From the NCBI GenBank assembly GCA_047967505.1, contig CM106541.1: a DNA stretch of 64,000 nucleotides, one strand, 5' to 3'. Positions 57,901-64,000 of the stretch are shown piece after piece. This stretch comes from Dipteris shenzhenensis. Taxonomy: Eukaryota > Polypodiophyta > Polypodiopsida > Gleicheniales. Numbering within the stretch: position 1 is the stretch's first letter; each line of letters starts with the position of its first letter. The position numbers and the translations under genes were made by a program. The notes under the pieces are model-generated. The model saw only the letters and a list, made by a program, of their open reading frames with translations, ran no database searches and was not told the DNA's origin.

Positions 57901-58900
57901 CTTGGTTATTGTTAAGGCCATAAAGCATTCGATTGTTACCATACATGCAAGTCCTCTATTGTCAGCAGTAGTCTAAGTGTGTAGTGTTGGGCAATGTAGA
58001 TTGGATGAATGCGACAATGGTGGATTCCTATCCATGACATGGTACATGGTTCAATAGCAAGGAGGTGTGTGTTTGACTAAGAATTGGGGCACCTAGCTCA
58101 TCAGCTGTTTAGCCCCAGTGGAGAAAGCCAAGCCCCGAGCAAAGCGTAGACCTTCGCAGAGTGGGCTTCATCAGCAATGAGACTGAATTAGGTCCTTCTG
58201 TGGTGATCCTCTATTGGAGGTGCTTCATGTAGCATCAAGAAGCTCTAGCATACCTCCTCTTCTTCTAAAAATTATCACCAACTTTTGCCAAATATGGTAG
58301 CACCTTTTGTGCATCTTTTTGTGATTGCCGGCTTGACTGCACAGTGTGTGTTTATGTTTGAAGAGCACCTGGTATAGCCATTGTGCCAAAGAAGCCTAGT
58401 CCTACACCGATTAATCAATATCCGATCAGGTCTGTCTGACTAAGTTGGATTTTGGCTGCCCTCTGGCTGCTCTGTGCTGCTACCCTGGCTTTGTGCTTGC
58501 TGGACATGGCCAGAAGGACGACTCTGATAGGCTTGAACATCCAGCTCGGCTGATATGCAGTTGGGTGGGTCTATAGGGCCTGACTCCATAAATCATCTGC
58601 ACGGCATGAAAACATTCCCCCTAGACCCGCGGTAGTTACGCGGTAGTATTCGCCTCCACCTCCTTCCAGCCAGATAGTGATGATCGATAACAGTCCAGAG
58701 AACCAGGCAAAATCGTTTGTCTTGATGGCTCGCTTTGTCCTTTAGTCTCGATGGCAGAATCAACCTTGGTTGGACGCTGCTGACTGGACGAATTGCCACA
58801 TGGCAATTGGCTGTTGCTAGTATCAGCCACTGTGCTGCTAATCACCTCGTCGCTTGCAGCAGGTGGCTTTTGGCTGTATTTGGGTGTGTCGAGACTGGCC
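57901..58900. other. Unassigned sequence within the kinase intron
   Basis: No domain or clear repeat seen. It may belong to the LTR-like element at 57,250-57,900. Confidence 0.35.
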
Positions 58901-59700
58901 CACAATTGTGAGAAATATCATCATGCACATGTAGACAACAGTGAAAGCAAAATTTTAACCAACAATAGTTCACACTCTATCTCAAGAGAGAAGACAAAGT
59001 ATATCTCTATAGGTGCTGCCCAAAACAGGCTGAAAATGGAAGCTCGCCAACTGTACAATCAAGTGACCATGGATGTCAGTAGCCGCCTTGCACCCTGGCT
59101 TTTTCTTTCCAAAGGGGAGGGGAGTGAAGTCCAGATCAGATGGAAAGGAGGGTGTAACCCTCTCCTTATATAGGCCAAGGGAAGGGCACTGGAGGGCCAA
59201 CCAGCCCCTCGATCAGGCCAAGGAAAGTCCCAATGAGGCCCAACTAGCCCTTGATCTCCCACAGACTAGCTGTATGGCAAACTGTGCCACATTTGCCGAA
59301 GCCCCATTGCTGACCAGATCTGCTGATCTGCCAGCTGACCTGCCACATAGCCGACTGTCAGTTGGCCTTCCGTACACGTGGTTGCATGCCACATCACCTG
59401 TTGCCCCATGCATGTTGCTGTATGCCATGCCATTATCATGCACATGTGGCTGGATGCCACATTAACTGCAGACCAACATGTGTAGCTGTTGTGCCTTGTC
59501 AGCCTGCAGATCTGCCACATGAAGCAGCCTATCGTGTCAGAGAATATGCCATATCAGCACGGCCTGTTCTTAGCTTGTAGACAGGCATACTTGCTGTCTA
59601 TACATCAGCCTTAGATATATGACCGATCCATGATCCAAATGCGTCCATCTGCCTGCTTATCTAATGCTCGTGGCTTCTCCTGACTTGGGGGCCTTACAGG
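58900..59700 (-). repeat. LTR-like promoter region on the - strand
   Basis: CCTATATAAGG on the - strand (59,174-59,164) is a good TATA box. Upstream of it (59,270-59,560) are GCCACAT-type motifs like those in the cluster at 49.6-49.9 kb. Borders were not found. Confidence 0.45.
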
Positions 59701-59879
59701 TGAGGAACTAAAACTAGGTGGATGTCCAAAAGTTGGAGCATAGATTCTCCAACAATCTATCGACTATTGCTTAGGTCCAATCCCCAGGAGTTCCCTAAAG
59801 GCCATTAGGGGTCAACAACTAGGCTGGATTTGTTCTCTTAGCTCGACAACCTCCATGATCTCTGAGGCACAGCTGTCTA

Positions 59880-61250
59880 TTGATGCCCTCTCTGCTGAGA
59901 CACAAATTGGAGGACAAGGCGGTGAAGTGCACATTCATTGGCTACAGCTCACAGAGTAAAGGCCACAGATTGTACCAGCCTAGCACGGGCAAAGTTATTG
60001 ACAGCAGAGATGTTTTTGCGGAGCATGCAGCTTTGCCTGGGGTGGACTGTCAAAAGCAGCCTTCTGTAAATGCCTCTGATGTATTTGATTCATTGCTGTC
60101 ACTCTTTCAATCTCATACATATTCAGATCAGCAATTGCATAGTTCTAATCCTGCATCAGCTAGCAGTTCTCTGCCTCCTTGATGGACATATTCAGTCTGA
60201 TTTGCTTCAGCTTGATATCATGCTATTGAACAGGGAGGAGAGGCTGTCATGGATAAAACAGTCCCCGATGGCTGTTGGATATCCTCAGGGACAGCATAGA
60301 ATAGTCCCCAGATGGTTGTTGGATACCCTTTGGCTGCCCACACTAGAGGTGCACAGAGACATCCATGGAAATTTCTTGGATGTTGCATTGATTGCTACAG
60401 CAATGAGGAACCTGTATGCCATAAGGATGCTTTTGACAGCAGAGATTGGATGGATGCTATGAAAGCTGAATTGGAATCCATTACTGCTAAAAGCCCGTCT
60501 TGTTGCCAAGGGCTATGCGCAGCAGCAAGGCATTGACTTTGAGGGAACATTTGCCCCCACTTTACGCATCACTACCATTCGGTGTGTCATAGCTATTGCA
60601 GCCCACATGCATTGGGAGGTTCATCAACTGGACATTAAGACTGCCTTTCATCATCGTGGTTTGCTTGAGGAAGTCTATGTCAGCCAACTGGTTTTGAGGT
60701 TGAGGGGACTTAAAATAAGGTGTGCTGGCTGTGTAAGGTGCTTTATGGATTGAAGCAGGCACCAGGGCGTGGTATGCCAAGGTACAAACTCGTTTGATAC
60801 ACCTTTATGTTCCGGAAGTGTTGAGCATATTTACCTGTCTTGATTCTTAATGTGGATGACATGCTTATCGCTAGACCAGATCTCAGCAAATTGCAACCCT
60901 CAAGGCTGATTTTGCAGCAACCTTTTGCCATGTCAGATATGGATCAATTGATGATGAGCTAGTCTAAGTATATTGGACAACTCTTACATTGCTTTCAGTT
61001 CGAGGATTGTAGGCCGGTTTCAACACCTTTGGAGCCTGGCTTCCGTTTCTCCTCAGAGGATGGGAGTCATCCAGTGGATGCCACTCTGTATTAGCAAGAT
61101 TTTGGTTGCCTGATCTACTCAGCCTGATTTGCAATATGTAGCAGGTCCATTCACAACATAGTACACGGCATTGGCAGGCAGTGAAATGTGTCTTCCGTTA
61201 CTTGAAAGGCACGCAGCATTTGGCAGTTTCTCTATGATGATAAGTCTGCA
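59880..61250 (+). pseudogene. Decayed copia integrase end, RT and RNase H
   Basis: In shifting frames it reads KCTFIGYSSQSKGHRLYQP and KVIDSRDVF (about 59,930-60,030), the end of integrase. RT follows with [16 protein letters not shown] (about 60,430-60,485), [10 protein letters not shown] (about 60,615-60,650, Asp kept), [11 protein letters not shown] (about 60,738-60,770) and LNVDDMLI (about 60,846-60,870). The C-terminal RT has PVSTPLEPG and GCLIYS. Many stops, frame changes and missing blocks show it is old. It is 5' truncated and lies in the kinase intron. Confidence 0.75.
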
Positions 61251-61259
61251 CTAGTATGA

Positions 61260-62264
61260 CGATGGTTTTTTGCTGCCCGCCTGCTTAACTTCTTTTTCCT
61301 TTTTTGTGCCACGTTGGTCAATCTTCCATCAGAAGGCTTCACCCAGTGGGTTTGGGACTCCTGTTACTGCTTCCCGTGTGGTTGCTGCATTTTGTCCACC
61401 TGGGCCTCTCTTTGCCGTCTCTGTCTAACCCGTTGAGGGGAGGGAGGGGCGCGACTCTGGCCTCTGATGCAATCCCTAGCTCATCTGCCTGCAACGAAGA
61501 CACTGCCCTGGTAATCTGGATACCTCTAGTCTTTGTCAGAGTGTTCCCCCCTCAAGGGTCTCAAGAAGAATCACCCCCAGAAGAAATGTTGGATCCTCTA
61601 CGACCATCCTGAGCCTCGGAACCCCATCTGGCACCATTGAAGCTGCAGTCTCTGTGGGGACTCTAGTATGGTACCAAAAGCTCGACTGATGGAGGGAAGA
61701 AAGGCTCGGCTGATGGAGAGAAGAAAAGCTCGGCTGATGGAGGGAAGGATGGCTCTATACTCCCGTGGCAGTCCTGGAACCGAAGTGTCAACGGAAAGCT
61801 GGGGTCGAGTTCATGTCCTCCACAGTAAAGCCATGGTACAAGGAAAGAGACAAACCAAGGCGGATCCAAGGAGAATGGGACTTTGCTCCACAAGTGCCTG
61901 CGTGGCGACTGGGGAGCTCAGTTGGAGGAAACGCCTGAGGTCGTGGATGTGGTCCCCTTCTAGTGCCAAGCTTGCATGGATTCAATCTCTCACGTGCGTC
62001 CTTGTGGGTGTGTGTTGAAAATGAAAAGAAGAATCTCTGTAGCCTCACAACCTATGCAAAATAGGAACAGTTTTGTCTTACACTCAATGATGCAGACGAC
62101 ACTTGAATGCCTCACTCAAAGCATAAACAACGTACACAAGTGACACAACCCTAGTGCTCCTGAGAACTCAGACCTGCAAACAAACACAAAAAAGCAACCA
62201 TAGAACAACGATGGAAATTGCAAGCATGCTCACTACCCAACCATGATATACAGGACTCGAATGT
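61260..62264. repeat. Unassigned sequence with 24-bp minisatellite
   Basis: Three 24-bp units, roughly AAAGCTCGGCTGATGGAGGGAAGA, lie at about 61,676-61,750. They encode KARLMEGR-type repeats because the period is a multiple of three. No gene is recognised in the rest. Confidence 0.7.
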
Positions 62265-62272
62265 CTCCTTTG

Positions 62273-62879
62273 CATGGTTGTAAGACACGTTAAGACACGA
62301 CACGTTAGACGCGCTTCAGACACGAGTGTCTAAAGTGTCTTAAAGATAAGACACGTAAGACACGCCATTGTGGTTATAATAATACAACTTGCTAGCATAG
62401 CTAGTTGCTAGATTCTAGAAGTACAATAAGCTACACTTAAATAATACAAGAAGAAACAATGCACTTGTACAATGTAGTTAAGAGTCAAGACTCGTCACTT
62501 AAGACTTAAAAGTTAAAGTTAAGACTCACGACTGAAGAGCTCGCAAGTTTTGAGTACTTAAAGGTTTAAATTGACAATTGAATCTTGTCACATGTGACAT
62601 GAATGAAAACTGCATCTTGATACATATAATTGAAAGGAAGCTTTCGACTCTCAAGACTCAAATCTCTGAAGATTCATCCTAATCTGAATCTATGAGGTCA
62701 CTGCCACTGCTAGATCCAAAGTCACCATCAATGATAGCATGGCTAAGTCAAACTCAATGTGTGTTGTTACTCCCCACCCACCCAAAAAAAAAAAAACACA
62801 AGGGTGGCTAAAGGTGTCTTAAGGTAAGACACGTGTCTTAAGTGTCTTATCATAAGACACGAGTGTCTTAACAACCATG
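62273..62879. mobile_element. 607-bp non-autonomous DNA transposon, hAT-like
   Basis: It is flanked by exact 8-bp target duplications CTCCTTTG (62,265-62,272 and 62,880-62,887). The termini are inverted: the left starts CATGGTTGTAAGACAC and the right, reverse-complemented, starts CATGGTTGTTAAGACAC. Both ends are crowded with TAAGACACG-type motifs in both orientations, including the palindrome TAAGACACGTGTCTTA (62,825-62,840). There is no transposase frame. An 8-bp duplication and subterminal motif clusters fit the hAT superfamily. Confidence 0.88.
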
Positions 62880-62989
62880 CTCCTTTGAGCCACAAGTTGG
62901 GCTGTTGGCACACTGTCACATCTCCGCCTAAAGCACACATCAGGTACGATCCGTGCACATGACATACTCCCCTTCCTCTAAGAAGTCAC

Positions 62990-63712
62990 TCCTAAGTTCA
63001 TAAGAAAGTTTGGAAACTCTCTTTGAAGGTTAGTCAATGTCTCCCATGTTGAATCCTCCTCTACACAATCCTTCCACTTAATCTTGTATTCAGTGATTGT
63101 CCTATTTCTAATTGATGTTCACGAAATCCAAGAATGTTTTTAGGTTCGTGAGGTACAAAGGTCAAATCTTCAACCTCTATAGGTTTTTGAGGAGTTACTA
63201 CTTGATCCTCAGCACCCAGTACTTCCTTTAGTCTACTGACATGAAATATTGGATGAATTTTAACATTAGGAGGCAATTCTAGTTCATATGCAACCTGGCC
63301 CATTCTTCGGATAATCTTGATTGGACCACAGTATTTGGGGGATAACTTCCTAACCTGTCCAGTACTTAGGCCCTTGGATTCCTTGGAATACACAAATATA
63401 CCGTCGTTCCAATAGAGAACTCCCTCCCTAGGTGAACGATGTCTATTCACATAAAATCTATCCCTGCCTTGAGCACTTCTAATAGACTCCTTGGCAAACT
63501 GATGTCTTGGAAGAATGTCTTAGCAGCATCATTCTTGATTCCCTTGAATCCAACCATTACTGGTGACTTAGGTTGAAATCCGTACAGAAGCATAAAAGGA
63601 CTTAAACTAGTACTTGAATGCTTTGTCCTATTAGAAGCAAATTCAACCATGGGTAAATATTCTTCCCATGAGGATTGCCTCTTGGAAATATATGCACAAA
63701 GCATATCCTCAC
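62990..63712 (-). pseudogene. Ty3/gypsy chromovirus integrase C-terminus and chromodomain
   Basis: On the - strand the frame 63,704-63,447 has the end of the integrase core (SSWEEYLPMVEFASNRTKHS, FMLLYGFQPKSP). The next frame (63,450-63,061) has [17 protein letters not shown], then [20 protein letters not shown], which is the GPY/F module, and [12 protein letters not shown]. In a shifted frame comes [20 protein letters not shown] then TWE, the chromodomain, which directs such elements to marked chromatin. It is cut off at about 63,712 on the 5' side. At least three frame changes are present. Confidence 0.9.
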
Positions 63713-64000
63713 AACTTTTGTCCGGACATCAGACTGGGCATGTTCAGAAAAACTCGTATTCAAAAGGGGGGTTATGTATCACATTTCTTGAAATTGAGTA
63801 GTCCAAAGTTCAGGATTATTTTAACGTGACCCCATTTGGGTTTGGGAATTACCCGAGGGGTCACTCATAAACATGTAACATAGCACTTTAGTGCACTAAG
63901 GGGTATTTTTTTAATGGGGTACTTACATGCCGTTTATGTGCATGAGGGGATTTACAAAATAGCTACTTAAAACACAGTTTATATATGTAGATTTTTTTTT
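63713..64000. other. Unassigned window end
   Basis: The sequence changes abruptly after the chromovirus fragment. AAAGGGGGG near 63,762 could be a polypurine tract in front of a new LTR, but nothing confirms it. Confidence 0.3.

Noticed and set aside
61304-61612. 102-residue Leu-rich + frame, considered as a membrane protein
   Set aside because: It directly follows decayed copia sequence, has no family match I know, and no splice or promoter context.
56633-64000. Later exons of the kinase
   Set aside because: I looked for the invariant Lys, HRD and DFG blocks on the + strand and found none before the window ends.
1-64000. tRNA or rRNA genes
   Set aside because: No cloverleaf-like A/B box pair or conserved rRNA block was noticed by eye. 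A covariance-model search would be needed to exclude them fully.

Overview
The window looks like nuclear DNA from a land plant with a large, retrotransposon-rich genome. Two split host genes, both on the + strand, sit in tens of kilobases of decayed LTR retrotransposons, LINEs, tandem duplications and microsatellites. Plant signs are the chromovirus gypsy pol, copia elements with an initiator-Met-tRNA primer site, plant-type L1 LINEs and host proteins that resemble plant families. One LINE has an RT block (GCxLSPTLFxLYIDEL, YVDD) that is not plant-L1-like. With the very long intron, this leans towards a seed-free plant such as a fern or lycophyte, but I cannot fix the taxon. There is no sign of prokaryotic or organelle DNA.

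Gene 1 (about <4,415-22,136, +) is a CHMP7/SNF7-family ESCRT gene. Five exons can be joined in frame: 4,415-4,597, 20,292-20,422, 20,575-20,743, 20,844-20,973 and 21,774-22,009. A possible poly(A) signal lies at 22,131. The N-terminal exons were not found. The first visible intron is 15.7 kb. It holds an antisense non-L1-like LINE (5,607 to about 10,850), a complete but RT-less copia insertion with LTRs, PBS, PPT and a 5-bp target duplication (13,048-16,642), and an antisense 5' part of an L1 LINE (17,046-19,756).

From 22.1 to 56 kb there is no recognisable host gene. The stretch holds microsatellites and minisatellites (23.4-23.8 and 26.3 kb), an antisense L1 LINE (26,725 to about 31,090) that abuts a 5'-truncated copia element with full pol homology and one 3' LTR (about 31,095-35,650), several direct duplications, a repeat made of polypurine-tract-bearing units (52.1-52.6 kb), a degenerate ~125-bp repeat (53.3-53.9 kb) and a 110-bp LINE-like tail with 19-bp target duplications (55,749-55,858).

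Gene 2 starts at 56,529 (+). It is the first coding exon of a Ste20/GCK-type protein kinase, with a TATA box at 56,017 and a glycine-rich loop that runs to the splice donor at 56,633. No later kinase exon was found before the window ends, so its first intron appears to exceed 7.3 kb. That stretch holds LTR-like promoter DNA, a decayed copia pol, a 607-bp hAT-like non-autonomous DNA transposon with 8-bp target duplications (62,273-62,879), and an antisense chromovirus pol 3' end with a chromodomain (about 62,990-63,712).

The strongest findings are the TE structures that can be checked base by base, and the two host genes whose exons are separated by those insertions.
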